A stretch of DNA of 64,000 nt, taken from assembly GCA_002471665.1 (NCBI GenBank), contig DKQK01000071.1, forward strand, positions 195,655-259,654, read 5' to 3'. Source of the DNA: Gammaproteobacteria bacterium UBA7310 (GTDB lineage Bacteria > Pseudomonadota > Gammaproteobacteria > Pseudomonadales > Ketobacteraceae). A program made the translations under genes and the position numbers. The notes under the pieces are model-generated. The model did no database searches. It worked only from the letters and a program-made list of their open reading frames with translations, and was not told the DNA's origin. This document shows, piece after piece, positions 1 to 8,089 of the stretch (positions within the stretch are counted from its first letter, which is position 1; each line of letters begins with the position of its first letter).

Positions 1-51
1 AAGCACAAAACAAATTAGGTTAATCCGCCGCAGGCAGGTCCGGGCAGGACA
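1..51. other. Short non-coding edge after zapE
   Basis: Fifty-one bases lie between the window edge and the zapE stop codon. I see no gene, hairpin or tRNA here. Confidence 0.4.
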
Positions 52-1152
52 TCAGGGTTTATGGGGCCGGGCGAGATACTCGTGACTCTGCATCTCCAGC
101 AAGCGGCTTCGAGTACGCTGGAACTCAAAATCCAGCCGCCCCCCGGTATAGAGCTCATCAATGGGCGCCTGGCCGGACATGATCAATTTAACATTACGAT
201 CGTAGAACTCATCCACCATATTAATGAAACGGCGGACCATATCGTCTTGGGCGGCCCCCATCACCGGCACATTGGATACCAGCACCGCATGGTAAATTCG
301 CGCCAGTTCTATATAGTCATTCTGGCTCCGCGGCCCATCGCACAACGCCTTGAAATCACACCACAGAACATCATCGGCCACGCTCAGGGTTTTGATTTCA
401 CGGCCATTGATCTCAATGGATTCCCTGGCATGCCCCGGCTCAGGGGAGAGGGAGGCAAAACTGCGGCTCAGGCTGGAGTGCGCCGACTCATCCAGTGGTG
501 AATGATACAACTCAGCCTGTTCCAGGGTGCGCAGGCGATAATCAACGCCGCTATCGACATTGATTATGTCGGTGTACTTGTTAATAAGCTCGATGGCGGG
601 TAGAAATCGGGCCCGTTGCAGGCCATCCTTGTACAGCTCATCCGGCACAATATTGGACGTGGCCACCAGCGTTACACCGCGCTCGAACAGTTTCTCCATC
701 AAGCCCCCAAGGATCATGGCATCGGTAATATCGGTGACAAAGAACTCATCAAAGCACAGAATCCGGGCTTCATTGGCCAGCTGTTCGGCTACGATATCCA
801 ACGGGTTTTTCTCACCCTGCAGCGCTTTCAAATCATTATGAACGCGCTGCATAAAGCGGTGAAAGTGGATACGCATCTTCGACTGAAACGGCACACACTC
901 AAAAAAGGTATCCACGAGATAGGTTTTACCGCGCCCCACCCCACCCCAGAAGTACAATCCTTTGCAGGGCTCTTTCTGCTTGGCGCGGGCACTGGGTGCG
1001 ATGCGTGCCCACAGGGTTCGGGGCCTGTTCTCATAACGATCCACCAGATCGTGATACAGCCGATCCAGCTGTTCCACGGCAACTTGCTGCGCCGGATCGT
1101 GACTGAAGTCGGCTCTTTGCAGATCCTGTTGATACTTTTCCAGTGGAGTCAT
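52..1152 (-). CDS. zapE: Cell division protein ZapE (AFG1-type P-loop ATPase)
   Basis: This 366-residue protein matches the ZapE/AFG1 family in length and motifs. Residues 70-77 form a Walker A loop (GGVGRGKT), and residues 131-138 form a Walker B strand with the DE pair (ILCFDEFF). In Escherichia coli, ZapE is a cytoplasmic ATPase that joins the divisome late and affects Z-ring stability; the mitochondrial relative AFG1/LACE1 acts in protein quality control. The ATG start fits the family N-terminus (MTPLEKYQQ). It lies downstream of the hydrolase gene on the same strand, 90 bp away. The family assignment is firm, but the physiological role is transferred from E. coli. Confidence 0.93.
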   Translation of the reverse strand: MTPLEKYQQDLQRADFSHDPAQQVAVEQLDRLYHDLVDRYENRPRTLWARIAPSARAKQKEPCKGLYFWGGVGRGKTYLVDTFFECVPFQSKMRIHFHRFMQRVHNDLKALQGEKNPLDIVAEQLANEARILCFDEFFVTDITDAMILGGLMEKLFERGVTLVATSNIVPDELYKDGLQRARFLPAIELINKYTDIINVDSGVDYRLRTLEQAELYHSPLDESAHSSLSRSFASLSPEPGHARESIEINGREIKTLSVADDVLWCDFKALCDGPRSQNDYIELARIYHAVLVSNVPVMGAAQDDMVRRFINMVDEFYDRNVKLIMSGQAPIDELYTGGRLDFEFQRTRSRLLEMQSHEYLARPHKP

Positions 1153-1242
1153 AGTGATACTGTCTACATAGGGTTTCGGTTAGCAAAGCGGCGCTCACTC
1201 TAGCGCAGGCGCTTGGGGCTGTCCATGCTCCCATGCACGGTG

Positions 1243-1896
1243 TCATGCCAGTTGGTCTTGTATAATGTCTTTCACCTCAGTCAACCGGCCATGGAAAAAA
1301 TGACCTGCTCCCGGCAGGCAAAACACCTGCTTCAGGGTGCTGATCCGGTCTGACCAGCGTTGAATCTCAGTGGCGTCCACCACTTCATCCTCATCGCCGT
1401 AAAGTATCGCCAGCGGGCAGTCGAAAGCGGTCAGCGAATCAAACTCATAATTCACCACGGCAGGCGCGATCAACAGCAGATGCGTTACGGGATACCCCCT
1501 CTCCAGTGCCCGGCCACAGGCACTGGCAGCCACGAATGAGCCAAACGAGAAACCCGCCAACCACAGGCGGTCATCCGGCCGCGTCGCGCGCACCCAATCT
1601 ATAACCGCCAGCAGATCCTCCTGCTCCCCTATTCCATGGTCATACTGACCCTCGCTTTTTTCAACACCCCGAAAATTAAAGCGCACAACCCGATGGCCAA
1701 GATCCCGTCGCGCCCGTGCCACTGTGTGCACCACCTTGTTGTTCATGGTGCCCCCCATCAATGAGTGTGGATGGCAGACGATCGTGACATTTCCCGGCCC
1801 ATCATCAACATTTTTAGGGCAGGTGGTGATTGCCTGCAAAGCCCCCGCTGGACCATTGATTACAAGTGACGACTCACCGGCAGGAAAAGAATTCAT
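1243..1896 (-). CDS. Alpha/beta hydrolase (dienelactone hydrolase-like)
   Basis: A 217-residue alpha/beta hydrolase of the small cytoplasmic type often annotated as a YsgA- or dienelactone-hydrolase-like protein. The nucleophile elbow GFSFG places the catalytic serine at residue 117. The acid is probably in the YGDEDEVVD loop (about 167-174), and the histidine is His199 in GAGHFF. I chose the ATG at 1896 because GGAG lies 7 bases upstream; a longer reading frame would run into the oppositely oriented zapG gene. The substrate cannot be read from the sequence. There is no signal peptide, so the product should be cytosolic. Confidence 0.85.
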   Translation of the reverse strand: MNSFPAGESSLVINGPAGALQAITTCPKNVDDGPGNVTIVCHPHSLMGGTMNNKVVHTVARARRDLGHRVVRFNFRGVEKSEGQYDHGIGEQEDLLAVIDWVRATRPDDRLWLAGFSFGSFVAASACGRALERGYPVTHLLLIAPAVVNYEFDSLTAFDCPLAILYGDEDEVVDATEIQRWSDRISTLKQVFCLPGAGHFFHGRLTEVKDIIQDQLA

Positions 1897-2035
1897 TTGA
1901 GGACTCCAGCGCTGGATAATTTTCTTACATTTTAACCGCAGGATTCCAACATGGAAGCCCACCTGCACTCTGTCCAGCAAGGTCAGAACCTTGTAGTATC
2001 CCAGTATCGGATAAGGAAAACTCTGGAGAGAGTCT

Positions 2036-2515
2036 ATGTATACTGCAACCTTAATAGCATTTCTGGTAGGCCTGACGGCCGGTGCCCTGGGGTGCTTCTT
2101 GCTGATGTCCCGATCGCGGGCCCAATCCAACATTGAACAACAACTACGGGAACTGCAGGAAGAATTTACCGCTTATCGGGAAAACGTGAATACCCACTTC
2201 AATAAAACCGCGCAAATGGTGAATACACTCACGGAAAATTACCTGGCGGTCCAAAAGCATCTGGAGACCGCTGCAGATTCCTTTGCCGAACCCCCGAAAA
2301 GCTTTCAACTTGATACCACCCAAAAGCTGCCCAACAAAAAAACCAAGTTTATCTCCCTGGAAGCCACCGGCGGCGAAGCACAACAGCAGGAAGAGGATGC
2401 CGCCTTTGGCGACACCAACACCATGGAACCACCCCGAGACTACGCCCCCAAGAAGGACGTCAAGGACCAGGGCACGCTGTCCGAGGAATTCGGGCTGCAC
2501 GATTCCAGGGTTTAA
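2036..2515 (+). CDS. zapG: ZapG/YhcB family inner-membrane protein (DUF1043)
   Basis: A 159-residue protein with one N-terminal transmembrane helix (about residues 5-23), then a coiled-coil segment with NVNTHFNKTAQMVNTLT, the typical YhcB signature, and a charged low-complexity tail. In enteric bacteria YhcB/ZapG is an inner-membrane protein that links cell division, envelope growth and phospholipid/LPS balance. The start is supported by a purine-rich GGAGAG a few bases upstream. It is divergent from the hydrolase gene. The last codons and the stop lie in a perfect 15-bp tandem duplication (2502-2531), so the sequence reads SRV-stop twice in the same frame. Confidence 0.88.
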   Translation: MYTATLIAFLVGLTAGALGCFLLMSRSRAQSNIEQQLRELQEEFTAYRENVNTHFNKTAQMVNTLTENYLAVQKHLETAADSFAEPPKSFQLDTTQKLPNKKTKFISLEATGGEAQQQEEDAAFGDTNTMEPPRDYAPKKDVKDQGTLSEEFGLHDSRV

Positions 2516-2531
2516 TATTCCAGGGTTTAAT
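2502..2531 (+). repeat. 15-bp in-frame tandem duplication including the zapG stop codon
   Basis: Two perfect copies of ATTCCAGGGTTTAAT lie at 2502-2516 and 2517-2531. The first copy contains the real TAA stop (2513-2515). The second repeats the same codons and another TAA in the same frame. Confidence 0.9.
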
Positions 2532-2603
2532 TGAGTTATATGGGGGCTCACCGCCCCCACTTCAAGGGCCTGCCCGGGCCAGAAAAAATTTCGTATTTTC
2601 CCT

Positions 2604-2633
2604 CTTGAAAGCCTTTCCTTGCTGCCCCACTTA
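2604..2633 (+). promoter_or_regulatory. Sigma-32 (RpoH) heat-shock promoter of hsp20
   Basis: CTTGAAA at 2604-2610 and CCCCACTTA at 2625-2633 are separated by 14 bases. This matches the RpoH consensus (CTTGAAA, 11-16 bases, CCCCATNT) almost exactly. It lies about 70 bp upstream of the small heat-shock protein start. Confidence 0.8.
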
Positions 2634-2701
2634 CTATCCCGACAGAGAATCATTTCAGCAACGCATGCGGCGTTGAGCGTTTCCAACTGGGAGATAAACA
2701 C

Positions 2702-3106
2702 ATGAGCATTGCAACCCTAAACCCGTGGCAGGTTCTGGATCAACTGAACAATGACAAGCTGCGTCGCTACAACAGCCGACGCTGGCAGCCGGTGGTGGAT
2801 ATCACTGAATCCAAGACCGGGTACGAAATTCACCTGGAACTACCGGGGGTTCTACCGGAGCAGGTGCAGGTGGAGCTGGACGACACACTACTGAAGATCA
2901 GTGGCGAGAAAGTGCGAAAGCAGGAAGACGGTGTTGAATACCGTTATCGGGAACGAGCAGTGGGTGAATTCAGCCGCTCATTCACCCTACCGGAAGACGC
3001 AGATCGCAACGCCATCAGCGCGGCGTTCGATCACGGCCTGTTACTGATCAGCATCGGCAAGAAGGAGCAGGCACAACCCAGGAAAATCGAAATTCAGGTC
3101 AGCTAA
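2702..3106 (+). CDS. Small heat-shock protein (Hsp20 / alpha-crystallin family)
   Basis: A 134-residue Hsp20. The alpha-crystallin domain covers about residues 32-125, with the family segments LELPGVLPEQVQVEL and a GLL(L/I)I strand near the end. The tail ends in the I-x-I type motif IEIQ, used for oligomer contacts. Such proteins hold unfolding proteins for DnaK/ClpB refolding in the cytoplasm. GGAG lies 8 bases before the ATG. A near-consensus sigma-32 promoter lies upstream and a strong intrinsic terminator follows, so this looks like a single-gene heat-shock unit. Whether it is the IbpA orthologue or another Hsp20 paralogue cannot be settled here. Confidence 0.93.
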   Translation: MSIATLNPWQVLDQLNNDKLRRYNSRRWQPVVDITESKTGYEIHLELPGVLPEQVQVELDDTLLKISGEKVRKQEDGVEYRYRERAVGEFSRSFTLPEDADRNAISAAFDHGLLLISIGKKEQAQPRKIEIQVS

Positions 3107-3130
3107 GCCACCCACCTCGCCACTAACCAA

Positions 3131-3158
3131 AGCCCGCCAGTATCTCTGGCGGGCTTTT
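3131..3158 (+). terminator. Intrinsic terminator after hsp20
   Basis: A perfect 10-bp stem (AGCCCGCCAG / CTGGCGGGCT) with a five-base loop is followed by TTTT. The opposite strand has a shorter T run, so it may also work for the convergent sat gene. Confidence 0.85.
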
Positions 3159-3176
3159 ACTCGGCAGCTGCCGACC

Positions 3177-4406
3177 TTATTTGGCAGAATGTCCGGTTAA
3201 CTTCACTTCCACTTTTTCATGATCGGCCAGGCCGGCGTAATAGGCACGCAAAATTTCCAGCACTTCCGGACGACTGAAGTTATCCGGCACGTCTCCACCT
3301 TCAGACAAGGCTTTTCGCAGTTTGGTACCCGAAACCAAAACCCGGTCCTCGGCATCATGGGGGCAGGTACGCATGGAAGCCATGGTGCCGCACTTGTTGC
3401 ACCAAAATGTCCAATCGATCTTTAATGGCTTGGTGATCAGGGCATCTTCGGCAATCTCATCAAAAATATGCTGCGCATCAAATGGGCCGTAATAATCGCC
3501 CACTCCGGCGTGATCACGGCCCACGATCAGGTGCGAACAACCATAGTTCTGACGGAACAACGCATGCAACAATGCTTCACGGGGGCCTGCATAGCGCATA
3601 TCCAGCGGATACCCAGACTGGACCACGGTATCATCCACAAAATACTGGTCAATCAAAGTACCAATGGCGTTCTGACGCACTTCCGCCGGAATATCGCCGG
3701 GCTTCAACTTGCCCAGCAATGAATGAATCAGCACACCATCACAGATCTCTACCGCGATCTTGGCCAGGTGTTCGTGGGAGCGGTGCATGGGGTTACGGGT
3801 CTGGAAGGCGGCAACTGTGTTCCAGCCTTTGGCCTCAAACAGGGCCCGGGTTTCCGCCGGGGTCATGTAGATTCCCTGGTATTTTTCTGGGAACTCACCC
3901 TGGGAGAATACCTTAACCGGGCCGGCCAGGTTCACTTCGCCCTGCTCCATCACCATTTTGACACCGGGGTGCTCCAGATCGGTGGTACCGAACACAGTCC
4001 GGCACTCGTGCTCCTTGTCGATGCGGTACTTCTCAGCCACGGTCATGGAGCCCATCAGCTCACCACTTTCAGCATCCACCAGGGCGATTTCACTGCCCAC
4101 TTCAATGCCGTCCGCGGTTGCCTGGTCTACGGACTTGGTAATCGGTATGGGCCAAAAAAGGCCGTTATCCAACGTCATTCTATCGCAGACAGACTGCCAG
4201 TCCGCTTTACCCATGAAGCCGTCCAGAGGAGTGAAACCACCTATACCCAGCATGATCAAATCGCCGGTTTCGCGGGAACTGAGCTGCACCTGTGGCAGAC
4301 TTTCGGCACTGGACTTGGCCGCTGCGAGGGCATCCCCCTCCAGCAACAGGGGCTTAAGCTGATCGCTTCCATGAGGCTTCACTAGGTTGGACATCTTGAT
4401 ACTCAT
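3177..4406 (-). CDS. sat: Sulfate adenylyltransferase, single-chain (ATP sulfurylase)
   Basis: A 409-residue homo-oligomeric ATP sulfurylase (Sat/Met3 type), not the CysD-CysN heterodimer of E. coli. It makes adenosine phosphosulfate from ATP and sulfate. The N-terminal PUA-like domain is followed by the catalytic domain with QTRNPMHRSHE (202-212) and GRDHAGVGDYYGPF (296-309), which carry the nucleotide-binding motifs. Cysteines 336, 339 and 348 (CNKC and TCPHD) form the possible zinc-binding element seen in some bacterial and archaeal Sats. ATG 4406 and the in-frame ATG at 4394 are both possible starts, and neither has a strong Shine-Dalgarno sequence. No cysH, cysC or sulfur-oxidation genes are adjacent, so assimilation is the simplest role. 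Confidence 0.95.
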   Translation of the reverse strand: MSIKMSNLVKPHGSDQLKPLLLEGDALAAAKSSAESLPQVQLSSRETGDLIMLGIGGFTPLDGFMGKADWQSVCDRMTLDNGLFWPIPITKSVDQATADGIEVGSEIALVDAESGELMGSMTVAEKYRIDKEHECRTVFGTTDLEHPGVKMVMEQGEVNLAGPVKVFSQGEFPEKYQGIYMTPAETRALFEAKGWNTVAAFQTRNPMHRSHEHLAKIAVEICDGVLIHSLLGKLKPGDIPAEVRQNAIGTLIDQYFVDDTVVQSGYPLDMRYAGPREALLHALFRQNYGCSHLIVGRDHAGVGDYYGPFDAQHIFDEIAEDALITKPLKIDWTFWCNKCGTMASMRTCPHDAEDRVLVSGTKLRKALSEGGDVPDNFSRPEVLEILRAYYAGLADHEKVEVKLTGHSAK

Positions 4407-4441
4407 CTGTGATTGAACGTTGAAAGGTTAGAACGGCGCGC

Positions 4442-4447
4442 ATTATA
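4442..4447 (-). promoter_or_regulatory. Probable -10 element of the sat promoter
   Basis: The minus strand reads TATAAT here, 35 bases before the sat start codon and just past the nif3 stop. No good -35 hexamer is seen at 16-18 bases, so activator help is possible. Confidence 0.45.
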
Positions 4448-4466
4448 CCGGTTCTGACAACAAAAT

Positions 4467-5225
4467 TCAGGCGGGGTTATCGATATCCACAAACTCATGA
4501 TTTAGCTTGAATTTCGCTGCCAGATGCTCACCCACCGCCTGGGCACCATAGCGCTCGGTGGCATGATGGCCGGCGGCATAGTAATGGATGCCGCATTCCC
4601 GTGCTATGTGCGTGGTGGGCTCGGATATCTCGCCGCTGATAAACGCGTCCACCCCCATGGCCACCGCTTTCTCGATATACCCCTGCGCCCCGCCGGTGCA
4701 CCAGGCCACCCGCAACACCGGGTGATCCCCCCCTTTCACCAGCAATGGGGGGCGACCCAGGGCCGACTCAATGGTGGCGGCAAACGCCTCGGCACTGCGG
4801 GGCTGCCGCAGGCACCCCCAATTGCCGATGGGGCGCTTCTCCAGCGGGTCCAGCCCACCTTCCACCAACAAGCCCAGCCGCTGCGCCAACTGGGCGTTGT
4901 TACCCAATTCAGTGTGGGCATCCAGTGGCAGATGGTAAGCAAAGAGGTTGATCTGATGCTCCAGAAGGCACTTAATACGGTTGTACTTCATGCCCACGAT
5001 GGACGGATCCTCACCGCGCCAGAAATAGCCATGATGCACAAACAGGGCATCCGCATCGAGCTCCACCGCACGCTCAATCAAGGCCTGGGTGGCCGTCACC
5101 CCGGTCACCAATGTCTTTATCTGCACCTTGCCCTGCACCTGCAGCCCGTTGGGGGCGTAGTCCTTAAAGTATTCCGGCTCCAACAGTGAGTTCAGGTATT
5201 GCAGCAAGGCCTGGCGTTCAATCAT
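4467..5225 (-). CDS. NIF3-family metal-binding protein (YbgI/GTP cyclohydrolase I type 2-like)
   Basis: A 252-residue NIF3/YbgI family protein. Residues 23-29 read YAPNGLQ, the conserved N-terminal signature. His64-His65 in FVHHGYF and the C-terminal HHATERYGAQAV segment are the usual dinuclear metal ligands. The function of the family is not settled; some members are named Nif3-like dinuclear metal-centre hexameric proteins. I prefer the ATG at 5225 because GGAG lies six bases upstream and the length matches YbgI (about 247). A longer frame would overlap the divergent algW start. This gene is commonly found back to back with algW/degS in gammaproteobacteria. Confidence 0.9.
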   Translation of the reverse strand: MIERQALLQYLNSLLEPEYFKDYAPNGLQVQGKVQIKTLVTGVTATQALIERAVELDADALFVHHGYFWRGEDPSIVGMKYNRIKCLLEHQINLFAYHLPLDAHTELGNNAQLAQRLGLLVEGGLDPLEKRPIGNWGCLRQPRSAEAFAATIESALGRPPLLVKGGDHPVLRVAWCTGGAQGYIEKAVAMGVDAFISGEISEPTTHIARECGIHYYAAGHHATERYGAQAVGEHLAAKFKLNHEFVDIDNPA

Positions 5226-5345
5226 GTTCAACTCCGATAAAGGGGAGGACATCACCCCGGGGTGGTGGAGAGCAAGGTTACATGGTAACTTGCTCCGCTT
5301 GTGCGTGATTATTTCAAAAACTGTCGTGGATTTTCCAGTCATCCT

Positions 5346-6506
5346 ATGAAATCAGCTCTTCGTCCTCTGATTGGCCCGGTGCTTTACGGCTTGATCATCG
5401 CCCTTGGCTACATATTCATCATCGAACGCACCTCTGAACCGGTCCAGCACGAAGTGGTTCTGATCGAAAAACAGTTCACCGAGCCGGCACAACAAAGCAC
5501 GTACAGTGTCAGTGATCCGATTTCCTACGCGGACGCAGTGAGCAAGGCACAGCCCGCCGTGGTGAACATTGCCACCAGCAAACTGGTGACCGAACGGGTT
5601 CACCCTCTGTATGAAGACCCCATCTTTCGCCGCTTTTTCGGGCTCAACCAGGCCCCCCGCCGGCAAAGAATGCAGCAAAGCCTGGGGTCCGGTGTAATCA
5701 TCAGCCCCTCTGGCTATATTTTAACCAACAATCACGTCATCGCTGAAGCAGACCAGATTAAGGTAGGCCTGGCGGACGGCCGTGAAGTGGAGGCCCTGGT
5801 GGTGGGCACCGACCCTGAAACCGACCTGGCCCTGATCTACATCGACATACCGGATCTGCCCTCCATTACCCTGGCCAACACCGACAACATCCGCATTGGG
5901 GATGTTGTCCTGGCCATCGGCAATCCATTCGGTGTGGGGCAGACGGTGACCAAAGGCATCGTCAGCGCGTTGGGGCGACACCAGTCGGATCTCAGCTCCT
6001 TTGTGGATTTCATCCAGACCGACGCCGCCATTAACCCGGGCAACTCAGGTGGCGCCCTGATCAATGCCTATGGCGACCTGATCGGCATCAACACCGCCAT
6101 CTACTCCAATTCCGGGGGCTCTCATGGAATCGGCTTTGCCATTCCCATCGGCACCGCCACCAAAGTGGTAAAACAACTGGTCCAATACGGACAGGTGATT
6201 CGCGGTTGGGTGGGAATCGAGCCCCAGGTGCTGAACCCCGCGTTGGCCAATGCTCTGAACTTACCTGATATTCAGGGTCTATTAGTGGTCGCCATAGCGA
6301 AAAACGGCCCTGCCCACCAGGCAGGCATCCGGCCCGGGGATATCATTACCCATATGAATGGCAATATGATTGAGGATCCCAGGGCCGCCATGGAAATGAT
6401 TTCCAATATGAAGCCCGGTGCCAAAGTCACTATCCGTGTCAACCGGCAGAATCAACCCCTGGACATTCTGGTGGTGGTCAGCGCACGCCCAACACCACAC
6501 AGCTGA
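5346..6506 (+). CDS. algW: Site-1 periplasmic serine protease DegS/AlgW
   Basis: A 386-residue HtrA-family protease with one N-terminal membrane anchor (about residues 8-26), a trypsin-like domain and a single PDZ domain (about 285-380). This is the DegS/AlgW layout rather than DegP, which has two PDZ domains. The catalytic triad is His130 (TNNHVI), Asp160 (ETDLAL) and Ser234 (NPGNSGGA). The protein senses misfolded outer-membrane proteins through PDZ and makes the first cut in the anti-sigma factor RseA/MucA, activating RpoE/AlgU. The start is set at ATG 5346, where the membrane anchor begins; the upstream Shine-Dalgarno is weak. Confidence 0.94.
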   Translation: MKSALRPLIGPVLYGLIIALGYIFIIERTSEPVQHEVVLIEKQFTEPAQQSTYSVSDPISYADAVSKAQPAVVNIATSKLVTERVHPLYEDPIFRRFFGLNQAPRRQRMQQSLGSGVIISPSGYILTNNHVIAEADQIKVGLADGREVEALVVGTDPETDLALIYIDIPDLPSITLANTDNIRIGDVVLAIGNPFGVGQTVTKGIVSALGRHQSDLSSFVDFIQTDAAINPGNSGGALINAYGDLIGINTAIYSNSGGSHGIGFAIPIGTATKVVKQLVQYGQVIRGWVGIEPQVLNPALANALNLPDIQGLLVVAIAKNGPAHQAGIRPGDIITHMNGNMIEDPRAAMEMISNMKPGAKVTIRVNRQNQPLDILVVVSARPTPHS

Positions 6507-6547
6507 ACGTGCTTTGCCACGCCCCATGCTACGTTGAAGAGGTGAAC

Positions 6548-6985
6548 ATGCTCAAACGCATTCTGGATTTGTTCAACCAGCCTGAAACCGATAACCAGGC
6601 TCCCATCAGTCCGGACCTGGCCGCTGCCGCCTTGTTGGTGGAAGTGATGGCCGCGGACGATGCCTGGCAACGCACTGAGGAAGACGCCATTCGCAAGGCG
6701 ATTCTGGGTTCGTTGGATGTGTCAGAAACCGACTGCGATGATCTGTTGGCAGCAGCCAAATCCCAGCACCAGGATGCACACGATTACTACGGGTTAACCC
6801 GCCAGATCAACGATCATTTTAGCCCGGAGAAAAAATACGAGCTGATTCTGGACATGTGGAAAGTGGCCTGGGCAGACGGGGAACTGGACCGCTACGAAGA
6901 CAATACGATTCGCAAGGTAGCGGAGCTGATCTACGTTCCCCATGACTTGTTCATCAAGGCCAAACTGGAAGCCAAACCGGCGTAA
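6548..6985 (+). CDS. TerB-like (tellurite resistance B domain) protein
   Basis: A 145-residue all-helical protein of the TerB/DjlA N-terminal superfamily. Acidic helix pairs such as MAADDAWQ (about 33-40) and WADGELDRYED are typical, and acidic residues in this fold bind metal ions in known members. It has no J-domain, so it is not DjlA itself. AGAGG precedes the ATG at 6548; the frame extends further upstream but into the algW tail region. It follows algW by 41 bp and is probably co-transcribed. The stop lies only one base from the stop of convergent hisC. A role in tellurite resistance should not be assumed. Confidence 0.82.
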   Translation: MLKRILDLFNQPETDNQAPISPDLAAAALLVEVMAADDAWQRTEEDAIRKAILGSLDVSETDCDDLLAAAKSQHQDAHDYYGLTRQINDHFSPEKKYELILDMWKVAWADGELDRYEDNTIRKVAELIYVPHDLFIKAKLEAKPA

Positions 6986-6986
6986 C

Positions 6987-8075
6987 CTAATCCGCCAATG
7001 CGCTGTGCAATCCTTGGAGCAAGAGGCGGTTCTCATCGGCGGTGCCCACGGTAAAGCGCAGGCAATCCTGCAACTGTGGGTGCGCCCCATCCAGGCACTT
7101 GATCAGCACACCGGCTTCTTTCAGTTTTTCAAACACGCCCCGGGCCTCGCCGGCCTGGGTCCGGGCCAGAATAAAATTGGCTTCACTGGGCCAAACACGG
7201 GCCAGGGGCAGCGTCTGCAGGGCGGCAAACAATTCAGCACGATTTTCCCGCAACTCATCGGTTTGCGCTTTCATCACATCGAAATGGGTGAGTGCAAATT
7301 TGGCCGACACTTCTGTCAGCACATTGATGTTGTAGGGAAGCCGCACCTTCTCAAATTCACCTAACCATTCCGGCGCACCAAACAGCATTCCCAGACGCAG
7401 GCCCGCCAGCCCCATTTTGGACAGGGTACGCATCACTACAACGTTATCGAACTCATCCATCAGCGCCAGATGGTGACGATCAGTGAAGGCCATATAGGCT
7501 TCATCCAGCACCACCAGGCCCGGCGTTGCCGCACACACTTTTTTCACGGCTTCCAGGTCGAACAGATTGCCGGTGGGATTGTTAGGCTGGGCCAGAAACA
7601 CCAGGGCAGCCTGTGTTTCTTCAATGGCCTGCAGCATGGCGTCCAGATCCAGTTCAAAATCATCCGCCAACGGCACGCCACGGTATTGCATGCCGCAGAA
7701 GGTGGCGATCATACGGTACATGACAAAGCCCGGCTCCGGTGCCAGCACGGTGCGGCCCGGTTGCGCCAAGGTCATGGCCATAATCTGAATAAGCTCGTCA
7801 GAGCCGTTGCCCAGCATGACCTGATACTGAGGATCCACCCCCATCAACAGCTTGAGATCTTCTTTCAGCTCTGCCGAGACCGGATCCGGATAGCGGTTTA
7901 CCTGAACTTCACGCAACAAATTCAGCCACTCTTCCACCATCGACTGCGGCCAATGATAGGGGTTTTCCATCGCATCCAGCTTCACCATGCCGGAGGCCGG
8001 CGGCACATGGTAAGCAGCCAGCGCCTGTATCTCAGGACGTACCCACTGCTGCACCCGTTGCTTCACATCACTCAT
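6987..8075 (-). CDS. hisC: Histidinol-phosphate aminotransferase
   Basis: A 362-residue fold-type I PLP aminotransferase. PLP lysine is Lys220 in TLSKMGLAGLRLG, and the PLP pocket motifs AQPNNPTG (162-169) and DEAY (191-194) are present. It converts imidazole acetol phosphate to histidinol phosphate with glutamate. The gene follows hisD by 14 bp at the end of a hisG-hisD-hisC run, which supports HisC over other aromatic aminotransferases. Confidence 0.94.
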   Translation of the reverse strand: MSDVKQRVQQWVRPEIQALAAYHVPPASGMVKLDAMENPYHWPQSMVEEWLNLLREVQVNRYPDPVSAELKEDLKLLMGVDPQYQVMLGNGSDELIQIMAMTLAQPGRTVLAPEPGFVMYRMIATFCGMQYRGVPLADDFELDLDAMLQAIEETQAALVFLAQPNNPTGNLFDLEAVKKVCAATPGLVVLDEAYMAFTDRHHLALMDEFDNVVVMRTLSKMGLAGLRLGMLFGAPEWLGEFEKVRLPYNINVLTEVSAKFALTHFDVMKAQTDELRENRAELFAALQTLPLARVWPSEANFILARTQAGEARGVFEKLKEAGVLIKCLDGAHPQLQDCLRFTVGTADENRLLLQGLHSALAD

Positions 8076-8089
8076 AAGTCACTGCCTGA

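Noticed and set aside
1897..2133. N-terminal extension of the hydrolase frame
   Set aside because: It would overlap the divergent zapG start and its residues do not resemble the family; a good ribosome site supports the shorter start.
6548..6985. Tellurite-resistance island
   Set aside because: A lone TerB-like domain next to algW is not a ter operon; no terC, terD or terZ genes are present.
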